Source of the DNA: Deltaproteobacteria bacterium
GTDB taxonomy: Bacteria > Desulfobacterota > Binatia > Binatales > Binataceae
DNA length: 64,000 nucleotides
Assembly (NCBI GenBank): GCA_003135135.1
Contig: PLDK01000029.1
Location: 1 to 64,000, forward strand
Direction: 5' to 3'
The notes below the pieces were generated by a model. That model saw only the letters and a list, made by a program, of their open reading frames with translations. It did no database searches and was not told where the DNA came from. Made by a program: the position numbers and the translations under genes. This document shows, one piece after another, positions 8,104 through 19,033 of this stretch. The first letter of the stretch is position 1. The number at the start of each line of letters is the position of its first letter.

Positions 8104-8952
8104 TCAGTCCTTGGCCGGGTCGTCGAGGTGGGGCGGCGGTTGGGTGACGATCAGCACCTGTTCGAGTTCGCGAAAATCAACCGCCGGTTCGATCCTCACG
8201 CCAAGGAACAAGCCCGGCGCTCCGCGGTGCACGCTTTGGATCGTTCCGACCAGCAGGCCACGCGGGAAAATGCCATCGAGGCCCGAGGTCACGATAGTGT
8301 CGCCGATGCGGATGTCCTGCGAGCGATCGGCGTACTTCAGTATCAATCCATCATCGACCAGCCCGGCGACGATTCCGCGCGCGCGCGAGCGTTGATCGAA
8401 GCCGTCGAGCGCGGAGTTGTGGTCGTCGATCAACAGCACTCGCGAGGCGTGCGGACTGATGGCGATGATCTTGCCGACCACGCCCTGGTTGGCGAGCACG
8501 GCCATGCCGGGACGAAGTCCGTCGCTGGAACCCGAGGCGAGCATCAGGGTGCGTGAAAGGCCGGTGGCGTCGCTGCCGATCACGTTGGCGGCAACTGCTT
8601 TGGCGCCGAGCACGTCCTTGAGTTCGAGCAGTTCGCCGAGGTGGCGATTTTCGACCTCGAGTTCGGCCAGGCGCGCGCGATCGCTGTTGACCCGCGCCAG
8701 CTCGTTGCGCAGGCGGGCGTTTTCCTCGCGCACGTGAAGCAGGTCAAGGTAGCCGGTGGCAATCGATGAAAGGCCGTCGCTGAGACGGGTAAACGCAGCG
8801 TCAACGGGACTGATGATTTCCAGAAATGCGGACTCCGGGCGCGCCGCGAGATCGCCGGGATGGACTCCGGTCGAGATCAGATGAAGCGACACAATGAGGA
8901 GCGCGCCGCTGGTCAGCAGCACGCGATTACGCCAGAGAAAGCTGCCTCTCAC
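8104..8952 (-). CDS. mreC: Rod shape-determining protein MreC
   Basis: Bitopic periplasmic scaffold protein of 282 residues. An N-terminal membrane helix (about 8-27) precedes a coiled coil (about 65-105) and a beta-rich C-terminal domain with typical MreC phrases (VIGSDATGLSRTLMLASGSSDGL, shortened here: VIGSDATGLSR; and IGDTIVTSGLDGIFPRGLLVG at about 218-238, in part). MreC links MreB and MreD to PBP2. It starts 54 bp after mreB and ends 5 bp before mreD. Confidence 0.93.
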   Translation of the reverse strand: MRGSFLWRNRVLLTSGALLIVSLHLISTGVHPGDLAARPESAFLEIISPVDAAFTRLSDGLSSIATGYLDLLHVREENARLRNELARVNSDRARLAELEVENRHLGELLELKDVLGAKAVAANVIGSDATGLSRTLMLASGSSDGLRPGMAVLANQGVVGKIIAISPHASRVLLIDDHNSALDGFDQRSRARGIVAGLVDDGLILKYADRSQDIRIGDTIVTSGLDGIFPRGLLVGTIQSVHRGAPGLFLGVRIEPAVDFRELEQVLIVTQPPPHLDDPAKD

Positions 8953-9006
8953 GTCAATAGGGCCCGACGCGCCGGCTCAAGTTTCGAGAGATATCCGGCG
9001 GGTCGA

Positions 9007-10173
<1,167 letters not shown>

Positions 10174-10271
10174 CTACCGCTGCGCGACACGCTAACAGAG
10201 GACGGGCGGCCCAGGCAAGTAACCGGGTGCAATTGCGCATCGAAAAGGCGGTCAAGTATGATATCGCGGCA

Positions 10272-12188
10272 ATGTTAGAAGGAATCCGCCGTTACCAGTA
10301 CTCGTGGCAAGTGCAAGTCACGTTCGCCTTCCTGGCGCTCATCATGGCGTTTTGGGGTTTCGGTGGCGGTGGATTATTCAACACCGTCCATCCCATCGCG
10401 ACCATTAATGGCCGGCAGATACTTGGCGACCAGGTCGATCGCGAAGCCACGCAAATCCGCCAGGCCGTGCAACAGATATACGGCGCCAACGCGCAAGCCG
10501 TGCTCAAGAGCATCAACGTTCGCCAGGAAGCGATGGACCGGTTGATCGAGCAACAACTGATCGGCGAGGAGGCGCGCCATCTCGGCATCAGCATCAGCGA
10601 CGCGGCGCTGCAGGATAAAATCGCCAAGGAGCCCGCTTTTCAGCACGACGGCCAGTTCGACTTCGATACTTACCAGGACGTGCTGCGCAACAACAATCTG
10701 CAGCCCAGTGAGTACGAAAACGGTGAGCGCGACCGCATGCTCGCCGACACGCTGCGCAACATGATCGACACCGGCGTGCAGGTGAGCGACGACGAGGCGC
10801 GCCACGCCTACAATCTCCGCAACGAACGGATCGGATTGCGCTACGCCGAGATACCCTACAGCGACTTCACCGCAAAGATCTCGCCTACCGAAAGTCAAAT
10901 CGCCGACTACTACAAAAAGAACGCAGAGCAATTCCGCGAGCCCGAGCGCGTCAAGCTGCTCTACGTCCATTACGAGCCGCTGGTGCTGGCCGCCAAGTAC
11001 ACGCCGCCCGACAAGGAAATCGAGAGCTACTACAAGCGCAACGCCAAGACCCGCTTCAACCATCCCGACCAGGCTCACGCGCAGCACATCCTGATCGCGG
11101 TGCCGGCGGGCGCGACCGACAAGGAGAAGGCCGCGGCGAAGACCAAGGCGCTCGACGTGCTCAAGCAGGCGCAATCGGGGGGCGACTTCGCAAAGCTGGC
11201 GGCGAAGTATTCGGACGATCCATCCAACAAGCTCGAAGGCGGAGACCTCGGGACGTTTGGCCGCGGCCAGATGGTCAAGCCGTTCGAAGACGCGGTGTTC
11301 GCGATGAAGCCGGGACAGATCGCGATGGTCGAGACGCGCTTCGGCTTTCATGTCGTCAAGCTCGAGGAGTTCAAGCCCGCGCATACCGACACCTTGGCCG
11401 AGGCGAAGCCAAAGATAATTGACGAGCTGCGCACGCAGGCTGGAGCGAAGCTCGGGCGCGCGGCGGCGCAGGAGGACCTGACGGCAGGGCTCGCGGGCGG
11501 CAGTTTGCAGGAGCTTGCGAAGAAGCGGGGGATCGACGCGGTCGAGACGCCGCTGTTCGCGCAGGGTGAACCGGCGGGCGGCGCCGAGCGGGACCGGGAA
11601 CTGATGGAGGCGGCGTTCAAACTCGAAGCGGGACAGGTGGCGATCGTGCCGGAGAAGGGCGCGCCATACGTGATCAAGCTGCTGGTGAAGCAAGCGTCGC
11701 GAATTCCCGCGCTCAAGGAGATCGAACCGCAGGTGCGTGAGGCGCTGATTCGCTCGACGGCCGAAACCGACGCGAGCCAGCAGGCTGAAAAAATACTCGC
11801 CACGATCAAGAGCCCGGCCGACTTTGACAAAGCAGCAGCCGCCAACAAGCTCACGATTAAAAATGTCGATCCGTTTCTGCGCGCCGACCACAGAGTCCCC
11901 GGTATCGGCGAATTTCCCGAGGCGACCGACGCCGCCGCGGTGGTGCCGGCAATTCCGGGCGTGATCGATCGCGCGATGGAGAACGGCGGCAATTCGTACC
12001 TGCTCGAAGTCGCCTCGCGCGCCGAGCCGGCCGACGACGAATGGAAGAGCGCGCAGAAATCGTTCATGCAGGAATACGTCGAGCAGCGCCGCGCGGAGGC
12101 ATGGACGCGCTTCCTCGACGAACTCAAAGACCAGGCCAGGATACAAATCGACTCCGACCAGCTCGCAGCCGCCGGGTCGTCAAGCTGA
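10272..12188 (+). CDS. PpiD-like membrane-anchored peptidyl-prolyl isomerase
   Basis: A 638-residue SurA/PpiD-type periplasmic foldase. It has an N-terminal transmembrane anchor (about 12-33), a SurA-like chaperone domain (about 40-190), a parvulin domain (about 262-365, with AHAQHILIAV, FAKLAAKYSDDPS, GGDLGTFGRGQMVKPFE and FGFHVVKLEE) and a C-terminal chaperone-like region. The ATG at 10272 gives the MLEGIRR start common in PpiD; longer in-frame extensions into the intergenic region are not supported by composition. It would assist folding of outer-membrane and secreted proteins at the inner-membrane surface. The shared 224-bp region with mreB holds two divergent promoters. Confidence 0.9.
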   Translation: MLEGIRRYQYSWQVQVTFAFLALIMAFWGFGGGGLFNTVHPIATINGRQILGDQVDREATQIRQAVQQIYGANAQAVLKSINVRQEAMDRLIEQQLIGEEARHLGISISDAALQDKIAKEPAFQHDGQFDFDTYQDVLRNNNLQPSEYENGERDRMLADTLRNMIDTGVQVSDDEARHAYNLRNERIGLRYAEIPYSDFTAKISPTESQIADYYKKNAEQFREPERVKLLYVHYEPLVLAAKYTPPDKEIESYYKRNAKTRFNHPDQAHAQHILIAVPAGATDKEKAAAKTKALDVLKQAQSGGDFAKLAAKYSDDPSNKLEGGDLGTFGRGQMVKPFEDAVFAMKPGQIAMVETRFGFHVVKLEEFKPAHTDTLAEAKPKIIDELRTQAGAKLGRAAAQEDLTAGLAGGSLQELAKKRGIDAVETPLFAQGEPAGGAERDRELMEAAFKLEAGQVAIVPEKGAPYVIKLLVKQASRIPALKEIEPQVREALIRSTAETDASQQAEKILATIKSPADFDKAAAANKLTIKNVDPFLRADHRVPGIGEFPEATDAAAVVPAIPGVIDRAMENGGNSYLLEVASRAEPADDEWKSAQKSFMQEYVEQRRAEAWTRFLDELKDQARIQIDSDQLAAAGSSS

Positions 12189-12220
12189 AGGAGCGCGCCG
12201 GGCGCGCGGCAATAACAGGG

Positions 12221-13054
12221 ATGAGTTCCGATTCCGACGAGGCTGCATCGCGCAACTCAGCGGGCGTCGATACGCACGAGTTTTTCCTACCCGGCGCGGG
12301 CGTGAGCGCGCTGCTGATCCACGGTCTGACCGGAACTCCATACGAGATGCGCTACCTCGGCGAGCGGCTGGCGGCGCGCGGCGTACGCGTGCGAGGCGTC
12401 AAGCTGGCGGGTCACGCGGGAACGCCCGAGGAGTTGGGGGCGGCGGGCTACGACAACTGGTACGAAAGCGTCGTCAACGGCCTGGAGGAGCTGCGGCAGT
12501 TCGGCGAGCCGAACGTGGTGGTGGGACTGTCGATGGGAGCCGTGCTGGCGGCGCGGCTGGCCGCCGATCAGGGCGAGGCGGTCGCGGGACTCGCGATGCT
12601 TGCGCCGGGGTTTTTTCTGCCGGCCTCAACGACCATCATGCTGCGGGGCGCGCGCGGGATACTCGGCTCGTTGGTGGACAGGATCTACCTGTTCAATCCG
12701 GGCGGGTCGGATATCCACGATGCGGCTGCGCGGTCGATCCATCCCAACTGCCGTCTGATACCGTTGTCGGCGCCGCTGAAGCTGCTCGATTTAAGCGCGA
12801 TGGTGAAGCCGATGCTGGCGCGTATCACGCAGCCCGCGCTGGTGATGCACGCCAGGGGCGATCACACGTGCCCGATGCGCAAAAATGTCGACTACGTGAT
12901 GAAACATCTCGGCGGTCCCGAGAAACGCGCGGTCGAGCTCGAGGAGAGCTACCACGTGATTACCGTGGACAGCGAGAAAGAGCGCGTCGCCGGCGAGGTG
13001 ATCGAATTCGTCCAGCGGTTTCGCGTCGCACCGCAAAAGCGCGCGGCGGGCTAG
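12221..13054 (+). CDS. Alpha/beta hydrolase, carboxylesterase/monoacylglycerol lipase type
   Basis: A 277-residue cytoplasmic hydrolase. The oxyanion-region LLIHGLTGTP (31-40) and nucleophile elbow GLSMG (Ser104) are followed by an acid (Asp214 in HARGDHTCP) and a histidine (His245 in ESYHVITVD). This arrangement matches Est30-type carboxylesterases acting on short or medium acyl esters. The ATG at 12221 comes 33 bp after the ppiD-like gene, so the two may be co-transcribed. The physiological substrate is not evident. Confidence 0.85.
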   Translation: MSSDSDEAASRNSAGVDTHEFFLPGAGVSALLIHGLTGTPYEMRYLGERLAARGVRVRGVKLAGHAGTPEELGAAGYDNWYESVVNGLEELRQFGEPNVVVGLSMGAVLAARLAADQGEAVAGLAMLAPGFFLPASTTIMLRGARGILGSLVDRIYLFNPGGSDIHDAAARSIHPNCRLIPLSAPLKLLDLSAMVKPMLARITQPALVMHARGDHTCPMRKNVDYVMKHLGGPEKRAVELEESYHVITVDSEKERVAGEVIEFVQRFRVAPQKRAAG

Positions 13055-13076
13055 AATCGCGGCTGCGCGCGCCGGC

Positions 13077-13397
13077 TCAGCTCTGCGCGTCGTAAAATTC
13101 TTCGAGCAGGTACTTCACGTCGGGACGGCCAAGCACCTCGATGAAGCAGATCTCGTCGTCGGCGTTCAGATCGATGATGACCTGTCCTTCCATCGATTGC
13201 AGCTCGACATAGTTGGCGACCTTGACTTCGGCGGCGGTCGCGAAGCTCGCACAATTCTCGTCGCCACAGTCGCAGACCGACTCGATTCGGAGAGCGCGCA
13301 GCTTGGATTCCAGCGGATCGGCGCCCTGTTGCTTGAGCAGATAAACTATCTCCTCGAGCAGGTCGGGCAATACGTCGTTCATCATCGGTGCAGCCAT
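13077..13397 (-). CDS. Small Cys-containing protein of unknown function
   Basis: A 106-residue protein with an acidic profile and a cysteine cluster (Cys42, Cys44, Cys49 in VCDCGDENCASF), followed by a beta-rich stretch (VIIDLNADDEICFIEVLGRPDVK). This may bind metal or form a redox centre. The ATG at 13397 has GGAAAG a few bases upstream; further methionines at codons 5 and 6 are alternatives. Convergent with the esterase gene and divergent from trxA. No family is recognised. Confidence 0.6.
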   Translation of the reverse strand: MAAPMMNDVLPDLLEEIVYLLKQQGADPLESKLRALRIESVCDCGDENCASFATAAEVKVANYVELQSMEGQVIIDLNADDEICFIEVLGRPDVKYLLEEFYDAQS

Positions 13398-13512
13398 GGC
13401 TTTCCAAGGGTAATGGATTCGGCGCGCGGATTCCAAGTGAAAAATGAAAGGTGCAAATCACCGTGCGCACGATTTACGCTCGCCGCGCTCGAGCGATCGC
13501 GCCTTACCTGCC

Positions 13513-13541
13513 TTGACTGGGTACCCCACCGTACTTATGTT
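13513..13541 (+). promoter_or_regulatory. Sigma-70-type promoter of trxA
   Basis: TTGACT (13513-13518) and TATGTT (13536-13541) are separated by 17 bp, close to the sigma-70 consensus, and lie 36 bp before the thioredoxin start. AGGAG at 13562-13566 then serves as the ribosome site. Confidence 0.55.
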
Positions 13542-13576
13542 CAAAGTGCGACGAGCCCAGCAGGAGATAAGTTCCG

Positions 13577-13909
13577 ATGTCCAGCGACAAAATCGTTCAT
13601 GTTACCGACGCGAGCTTCGACGAGGAAGTTCTGAAATCGTCCACTCCTGTTTTGATCGATTTCTGGGCGCCGTGGTGCGGACCATGCCGCACGATTGCGC
13701 CGATACTCGACGATCTTGCGGGCGAGTACTCCGGGCGCCTCAAGATCGTGAAGATCAACGTTGACGACAATCCGCAGACGCCGGGACGTTACGGCGTCAG
13801 GGGCATCCCCAACCTGCTGATCATCAAGGGCGGCCAGGTCAAGGAACAGATCATCGGCGCGGTGCCCAAGGGCAGACTGGTCCAGGCCGTGGACAGCGCT
13901 ATCGCGTAA
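13577..13909 (+). CDS. trxA: Thioredoxin
   Basis: A 110-residue cytoplasmic thiol-disulfide reductant. The active site WCGPC has Cys34 and Cys37, and the cis-proline loop appears as GIPNLLI. Length and sequence are standard for thioredoxin 1. It would donate electrons to reductases such as the APS/PAPS reductase encoded about 3 kb downstream. The gene has its own promoter and converges with the CvpA-like gene. Confidence 0.95.
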   Translation: MSSDKIVHVTDASFDEEVLKSSTPVLIDFWAPWCGPCRTIAPILDDLAGEYSGRLKIVKINVDDNPQTPGRYGVRGIPNLLIIKGGQVKEQIIGAVPKGRLVQAVDSAIA

Positions 13910-13938
13910 GCGCGAACAGCGAAAACGAATCTCCCCGA

Positions 13939-14535
13939 TCACTTCGTGGAGGGTGAGGGCGACGCAGCCGGCGACGGCGCGGAGTTCGCGCCCTTCATCG
14001 CATTCTGGACCCAGTATCTCATCAGGTCATCGCGATTGCGCTCGTAGGCGAGTCGCGCGTCGCCGGGGATGTATCCCACCAGCATCTCGTTGTAGGCCAG
14101 CAGCATCGGCACCAGTTGCGAGTTGCGCAGGATCGCCGCGTCCGGCGGCATCACGGCTGCCATCAGCATCACGGCCAGACCCGCAAAGAAAGCCGCGATT
14201 CCCGCGCCGAGCAGGCCGCCGGCCAGGCGATCCAGCGGGCTCAGGTGAACGATCTGCATCAGCCGGATCGCCGACGTGCCGATTATCTCCACGGCCGTGA
14301 AGATCAAAGCGAAGATCGCGATGTAGCCGATTACCGCGCCGACTGAGTGCGAGGATCCGAACTGCGCCTGGGCGAACGCCCCGGCCCTGGGGTAATAGAG
14401 CGACGCGAAATAGACGGCTGCGGCCAGCGACACCACCGACGTCACCATCCTGAGTGCGCCCCTTTGCAGTCCGAAGATTGCCCCGACCGCGAACAGTACG
14501 ATCCCAACGTAGTCGAGTCCGTTCAGCCCGTTCAT
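13939..14535 (-). CDS. CvpA family inner-membrane protein
   Basis: A 198-residue membrane protein with four predicted helices (about 8-27, 30-48, 62-85, 103-128) and the conserved CvpA patterns: N-terminal LDYVGIVLFAVGAIFGLQRG and the loop SPLDRLAGGLLG. CvpA proteins are named for colicin V production, and in other bacteria they affect envelope robustness. The C-terminal 50 residues are soluble and end in a Pro/Ser tail. Divergent from asnS. Confidence 0.85.
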   Translation of the reverse strand: MNGLNGLDYVGIVLFAVGAIFGLQRGALRMVTSVVSLAAAVYFASLYYPRAGAFAQAQFGSSHSVGAVIGYIAIFALIFTAVEIIGTSAIRLMQIVHLSPLDRLAGGLLGAGIAAFFAGLAVMLMAAVMPPDAAILRNSQLVPMLLAYNEMLVGYIPGDARLAYERNRDDLMRYWVQNAMKGANSAPSPAASPSPSTK

Positions 14536-14632
14536 CCGCCTCCTCTCCCGTTATCGAGCCTAGCTGATGAACGCAAAGCGCGCGACGCGTCCGGGCTCCT
14601 GTACTTGCGCGGCGATATGCTTAAATGGGCAC

Positions 14633-15931
14633 ATGACGCGAGTTTATATCGAAGAACTATCGCATCATGCGGGAAACCGGGTCACGCTCAAGGGCTGGCT
14701 TGCGGGCAAGCGCTCGAGCGGCAAGATACATTTTCTCCAGGTGCGCGACGGCACCGGGATATGCCAATGCGTGGCGTCGCTCGCCGATCTCGGCGCCGAC
14801 CGTTTCGCGGCGGCCGATCACATGGGCCAGGAAACGTCGCTCGAAGTGACCGGGATCGTGCGCGAGGACAAGCGCGCGCCGGGCGGATTCGAACTCACGT
14901 TGAAGTCACTCGAGATCGTGTCGCCGGCGACCGACTATCCGATCACGCCCAAGGATCACGGCGTGGCGTTTTTGCTCGACAACCGCCATCTGTGGATCCG
15001 CTCCTCGCGCCAGCACGCCATCCTGCGCGTCCGCAGCGAAGTGGAATCGGCGTGCCGCGATTTTTTCCACGAGCGCGGCTTCGTCTTGTTCGACGCGCCG
15101 ATTCTGACTCCGACTTCATGCGAGGGGACCACCAACCTGTTTGAGCTCGACTACTTCGGCGAGCGCAAGGCGTACCTGACGCAGAGCGGACAGCTCTACG
15201 CGGAAGCGGGCGCGCTCGCATTCGGCAAGGTGTACTGCTTCGGCCCGACGTTTCGCGCCGAGAAATCCAAAACGCGGCGTCATCTGACGGAATTCTGGAT
15301 GGTCGAGCCCGAAGTGGCGTACTGCGACCTCGACGGCGACATGGAACTGGCCGAGCAGTTCGTGTCCTACATCGTCGGCCGCGTGCTCCAGCGCCGTGGC
15401 GCCGAGCTCAAGACGCTCGAGCGCGATACGACCAAGCTGCAGTCCGCGGCGCAGCTCCCCTATCCGCGCATCAGCTACGACGAAGCGATCGAGCGGCTGA
15501 AGAACAAAGGCGTCGCGGTCAACTGGGGCGACGACTTCGGCGGCGACGAGGAAACCGCGCTGTCCGAGGAATTCGATCGCCCCGTGATGGTGCATCGCTA
15601 CCCGACCGCCTGCAAGGCGTTCTACATGAAGCAGGATCCCGCGCGTCCCGACGTTGCGCTATGCGTCGATATGCTCGCGCCGGAGGGCCACGGCGAGATA
15701 ATAGGTGGCGGGCAGCGCGAGGACGATTACGAAACGCTGCGCACCAAGATCACGTCGCACGGGCTGCCGCTTGAGCCCTTCGAATGGTACCTCGACTTGC
15801 GCCGCTACGGCTCGGTGCCGCACGCGGGCTTCGGGATGGGCATCGAGCGCATGACGGGGTGGCTGTGCGGGATTAATCACATTCGCGAGACGGTGCCGTT
15901 CCCGCGCCTGATGGAGCGCCTGGAGCCGTAG
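14633..15931 (+). CDS. asnS: Asparaginyl-tRNA synthetase
   Basis: A 432-residue class IIb synthetase that charges tRNA-Asn. An N-terminal OB-fold anticodon-binding domain (about 1-110, [26 protein letters not shown] in part) precedes the catalytic core. Class II motif 2 ([20 protein letters not shown] in part) and motif 3 ([11 protein letters not shown]) are present. TEFWM(V/L)EPE distinguishes AsnRS from AspRS. The ATG at 14633 gives the expected length; upstream codons in frame are not SD-supported. Confidence 0.95.
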   Translation: MTRVYIEELSHHAGNRVTLKGWLAGKRSSGKIHFLQVRDGTGICQCVASLADLGADRFAAADHMGQETSLEVTGIVREDKRAPGGFELTLKSLEIVSPATDYPITPKDHGVAFLLDNRHLWIRSSRQHAILRVRSEVESACRDFFHERGFVLFDAPILTPTSCEGTTNLFELDYFGERKAYLTQSGQLYAEAGALAFGKVYCFGPTFRAEKSKTRRHLTEFWMVEPEVAYCDLDGDMELAEQFVSYIVGRVLQRRGAELKTLERDTTKLQSAAQLPYPRISYDEAIERLKNKGVAVNWGDDFGGDEETALSEEFDRPVMVHRYPTACKAFYMKQDPARPDVALCVDMLAPEGHGEIIGGGQREDDYETLRTKITSHGLPLEPFEWYLDLRRYGSVPHAGFGMGIERMTGWLCGINHIRETVPFPRLMERLEP

Positions 15932-16022
15932 CGTGAGTTGCGGATTGGGGCGCGCTTGCGCGCGAGATCCTTCGCATAGCTCAGGACGGCGGAAAGAGAG
16001 ACTCCGCTCGGGTTGATGACAG
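15932..16022. repeat. Short intergenic palindrome region
   Basis: This 91-bp gap between asnS and a convergent unknown gene contains a strong GC palindrome (GCGCGC-TT-GCGCGC) and a mirrored GATCCTTCGC...AGGACGG segment. It has the look of an intergenic repeat and may act as a bidirectional stop, though there is no T tract. Confidence 0.4.
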
Positions 16023-16520
16023 CTAGCGGCCGAGGTCCACGTCCAGGCTCTCGACGCGGACGCCGGCTTGCTCGAAGCGAATCACTATCTGGCATCCGCT
16101 GGTCTTGAGCGTGAGTGCGTACGCGCCGGGACTCCGCTGCGTGGACGTTATCTGCTCGACGGTTTGGCCTTTGAGTGTTGCCAGCGCCTTGTTTAGTTCG
16201 GCGAGTGATTGAGCTACTTCGCGGCCGCGCGGCGTTTTCATGAACAGTGCGTTGAGCGACAGCTCCGCGCCGGGACCGAACAGCCGCCTGACGCGGCCGC
16301 TGGTCAGCGCGACCTCGACGATCGCGCCGAGACGAAGCTGGAGGTCGGCCGGCACTTCGAGCGACTCGATCGCCGACTTGAGCAAGAGATAGACCTCGCA
16401 CGCCTGCGGATCGATTGTCGCGTCGAGGAACGCCTGAATTTGCGCAATGAGGATGTCGCGCTGGAGACTATCGAGCGTGATCGATTCGCCCGCTTGGGGC
16501 TGGTCGTCGCTCGCCATCAC
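16023..16520 (-). CDS. Hypothetical protein, 165 residues
   Basis: A soluble protein with a helical N-terminal half and a beta-rich C-terminal stretch (ALTLKTSGCQIVIRFEQAGVRVESLDVDL in part). No signal peptide, membrane span or recognised domain is seen. It ends the same-strand run sulfite reductase, cysH, this gene, starting 3 bp after the cysH stop, so it is probably co-transcribed with sulfur assimilation genes. A role there is only suggested by position. Confidence 0.7.
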   Translation of the reverse strand: MMASDDQPQAGESITLDSLQRDILIAQIQAFLDATIDPQACEVYLLLKSAIESLEVPADLQLRLGAIVEVALTSGRVRRLFGPGAELSLNALFMKTPRGREVAQSLAELNKALATLKGQTVEQITSTQRSPGAYALTLKTSGCQIVIRFEQAGVRVESLDVDLGR

Positions 16521-16523
16521 CGT

Positions 16524-17357
16524 CTACGATTTGTGTCCGCCGTCGTCTTGACCGAGCAACGCCGCCAGCTCGTGCTCGAAGCCGCCCGTCTCGATCGAGC
16601 AATGCATCCCGCATTCTTTCGGCGCGCCTGTTTCCCACCACCACCTGCCCGCGCGAGCATCCTGGCCCTCGCCTACCACGCGCGTGCATGGCGCGCACCC
16701 GATCGACTTGTAGCCCTTGTCGTAGAGCGCGTTGTACGGCACGTCGTTGGCGCGGATGTAACCCCAGACCTCGTCTTCAGTCCAGTCGGCCAAAGGTGCG
16801 AGCTTGACGATACCGCCGTGGTCGTGATCGATTTCAACTTTGCGGATGTTCGAGCGCGTCGCCCACTGATCGCGGCGCAGCCCCGTCACCCACGCGCCGT
16901 AATTCATGAGCGCGCGGCGCAGCGGCAGCACCTTGCGCACCTGGCAGCATAGCAGGCGCAGGTTGACGTCGTTGTAGAAAAGATTGTTGCCGTGCTTGGT
17001 AACCATCTGCTGCACGACTTCAGTATCGGGCGTGAAAATTTCGACCTTGATTCCGTAGCGCTGGCGATACTTGTCGATCAGGTCGTAGGTCTCTTGCGGC
17101 ATACGCCCCGTATCGATCGTAAAGACGCGGATGTTGGGATCGATCTTGTGCGCCATGTCGATCAGCGCACAGCCGTCGGCCTGGAAGCTGCAGCATATCG
17201 CCAGCTCCTTGCCGAACCGATCGATGGCCCAGGCCAGAACTTCCTGAGGTTCTTTGTCGTCGAGCTCCACTGCCGCTTCACCCGCTTCGAGTTCATCCAT
17301 GATAAGACTCTGCGCGGGGTTTTCAAGCGGTTGGTTAAATTGGGGGCCTGCGGCCAT
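16524..17357 (-). CDS. cysH: Adenylyl-/phosphoadenylyl-sulfate reductase
   Basis: Cytoplasmic enzyme of 277 residues that reduces activated sulfate to sulfite with thioredoxin. Four [4Fe-4S] cysteines are visible as CC (137-138) and CxxC (221, 224), the mark of APS-type reductases, plus the catalytic cysteine in KECGMHC (249; a further Cys at 253). The ATG at 17357 has AAGGA seven bases upstream, so I prefer it to a longer frame that would overlap the preceding gene. It follows the sulfite reductase gene after 28 bp in one operon. No ATP sulfurylase is present in the window. Confidence 0.92.
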   Translation of the reverse strand: MAAGPQFNQPLENPAQSLIMDELEAGEAAVELDDKEPQEVLAWAIDRFGKELAICCSFQADGCALIDMAHKIDPNIRVFTIDTGRMPQETYDLIDKYRQRYGIKVEIFTPDTEVVQQMVTKHGNNLFYNDVNLRLLCCQVRKVLPLRRALMNYGAWVTGLRRDQWATRSNIRKVEIDHDHGGIVKLAPLADWTEDEVWGYIRANDVPYNALYDKGYKSIGCAPCTRVVGEGQDARAGRWWWETGAPKECGMHCSIETGGFEHELAALLGQDDGGHKS

Positions 17358-17385
17358 GACGGAGTCCTTGGGGCGATTACCCGGT

Positions 17386-19008
17386 TCAGGCGGCGGCGAC
17401 ATCGGCGCCGGTTGCGTCTCCACTTGCGATTGAAATCAGGTCAGCGTCGGAAGTGCGCACGCAAAAATGCGTGAAGCTCTCGTTGGTGTTGCGCCGCTCG
17501 AGGTAAGTCCCGAACAGCCGCGACACGTAGTCTTCGACCATCGCCGACGGCACGCGCCGTATAATCGGCTTGCCGATCGCCGCGTCCTTGCCCAGCCCGC
17601 CGCGCAATATAATGTCGAAAGCCGCGAGCGGCTCGCCCGCCGGTCCGCGGCCTGTCGTGCCCTGCAACCCGATATCGCCGGTCCAGTGCTGCGCGCACGC
17701 ATGGGGGCATCCGTCGAGATTCAGCTTGAGACCGCCGACCTGCTCGCCGAACTGATTCACCAGCCGCTCGATGATTGTCGCGAGCTTGGTCTTGGTCGGA
17801 GTGACGGCGTAGTTGCAATGCGGATCGCCGATGCATCCGATCGACGACGCATAGAGGCCGTTCGCATTCAGCGGGAAACCGATCGCGCCGACTTGTGCGA
17901 TCACGTCGTCGAGCTGCGCGGTCGGAATCCCGGTGATGATGAAATTCTGGCGGCGCGTGAGGCGGATGTCGCCGCCGAATGAGGCCGTGAGCGCCGCAAT
18001 CTCGCGCATCTGCCGCCCGCTCATCAGGCCCAGGTAAACCGGAAAGCCAACATAGTTGAGCCCCGGCTGTCTTTGCTCGCGGATGCCCATGTGATCGCTC
18101 TCGGTCTCAGGGAGCGGCATCGCGGCAAGATTCTCGAGCGCGAAGCCGAGCCGCGCTTCGACCAGCCGGCGAAATTCCTCCGGCCCGTAATCATCGATCA
18201 TGAACTTGAGCCGCGCCTTGACGCGCGAGATTCGGTACTCGGTCGTCCCCTGCCACACGTCGATGATCGCGCGCATCACCGGCATCGCCTGCTCGCGCGT
18301 GATGAACACGCCGAGGTGCCGCGACAGGCGCGGCGTGGACGACTGTCCGCCGCCGACGCGCACCGCAAAGCCCTCGCGTCCGTCCTTCACCATCCCGACC
18401 AGCGCGACGCAGTTGATCTCGGGGGCGTTGCACTGATGCCGGCATGCGGCGATCGATATCTTGTGCTTGCGCGGCAGGTCCGAATACTCGCGATTGCCGA
18501 AGAAAAATCCCGCGGCCTCGGCGACCAGCGGCGTCACGTCGAAAACTTCGTCCCGATCCACGCCCGCGACCGGGCATCCCGTGATGTTGCGCACCACGTC
18601 GCCGCATCCGCCCATCGTCGTTAGCCCGGCGCTCTTGAGCTTCTCCAGAATCTCGGGGAACTTGTCAAGCGTGATGTAATGGAGCTGGAAATTCTGGCGT
18701 GTGGTCAGCTCGCCCTGGTTGCGCCCGTAGGTCTCGGAGATTTCACCGATTACCCGCAGCCCCTCGGCACTGAGGATGCCGCTGGGGATTTTCACCCGCA
18801 TCATGAACGTTCCGATCTTCGGCTTGTCATGGTACATGCCGAACCACTGGAGCCGCACGATATCTTCTTCGGGAAGCTTTTCATACGAGGTCTGCGCCAG
18901 CCGGTCCCATTGACCCGCCAGTTCAGTCGGAAACAACTCGTGCTTGAGGCGCTCGACTGAATTGCGCTTCAAGACCATTTCCCAAGCCGGCGGCTCTCTC
19001 TTCGGCAC
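17386..19008 (-). CDS. Ferredoxin-type sulfite/nitrite reductase
   Basis: Siroheme-[4Fe-4S] reductase of 540 residues with two half-domains, each starting in a parachute-like segment (TTRQNFQLH; LTRRQNFIIT). The cluster and siroheme ligands are read in CIGDPHC and in GCPHACA, separated by about 35 residues. Enzymes of this type reduce sulfite to sulfide or nitrite to ammonia; co-transcription with cysH favours sulfite. I chose GTG 19008 because AGGAG is nine bases upstream, rather than a TTG eight codons earlier. Expression likely responds to the divergent Rrf2 regulator through the operator over its promoter. Confidence 0.88.
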   Translation of the reverse strand: MPKREPPAWEMVLKRNSVERLKHELFPTELAGQWDRLAQTSYEKLPEEDIVRLQWFGMYHDKPKIGTFMMRVKIPSGILSAEGLRVIGEISETYGRNQGELTTRQNFQLHYITLDKFPEILEKLKSAGLTTMGGCGDVVRNITGCPVAGVDRDEVFDVTPLVAEAAGFFFGNREYSDLPRKHKISIAACRHQCNAPEINCVALVGMVKDGREGFAVRVGGGQSSTPRLSRHLGVFITREQAMPVMRAIIDVWQGTTEYRISRVKARLKFMIDDYGPEEFRRLVEARLGFALENLAAMPLPETESDHMGIREQRQPGLNYVGFPVYLGLMSGRQMREIAALTASFGGDIRLTRRQNFIITGIPTAQLDDVIAQVGAIGFPLNANGLYASSIGCIGDPHCNYAVTPTKTKLATIIERLVNQFGEQVGGLKLNLDGCPHACAQHWTGDIGLQGTTGRGPAGEPLAAFDIILRGGLGKDAAIGKPIIRRVPSAMVEDYVSRLFGTYLERRNTNESFTHFCVRTSDADLISIASGDATGADVAAA

Positions 19009-19033
19009 TGATCGAATCTCCTGTGGAGACAAA

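Noticed and set aside
10374-12146. 590-codon frame antisense to the PpiD-like gene
   Set aside because: Leu/Arg-rich chance translation; the plus strand has a clear parvulin domain.
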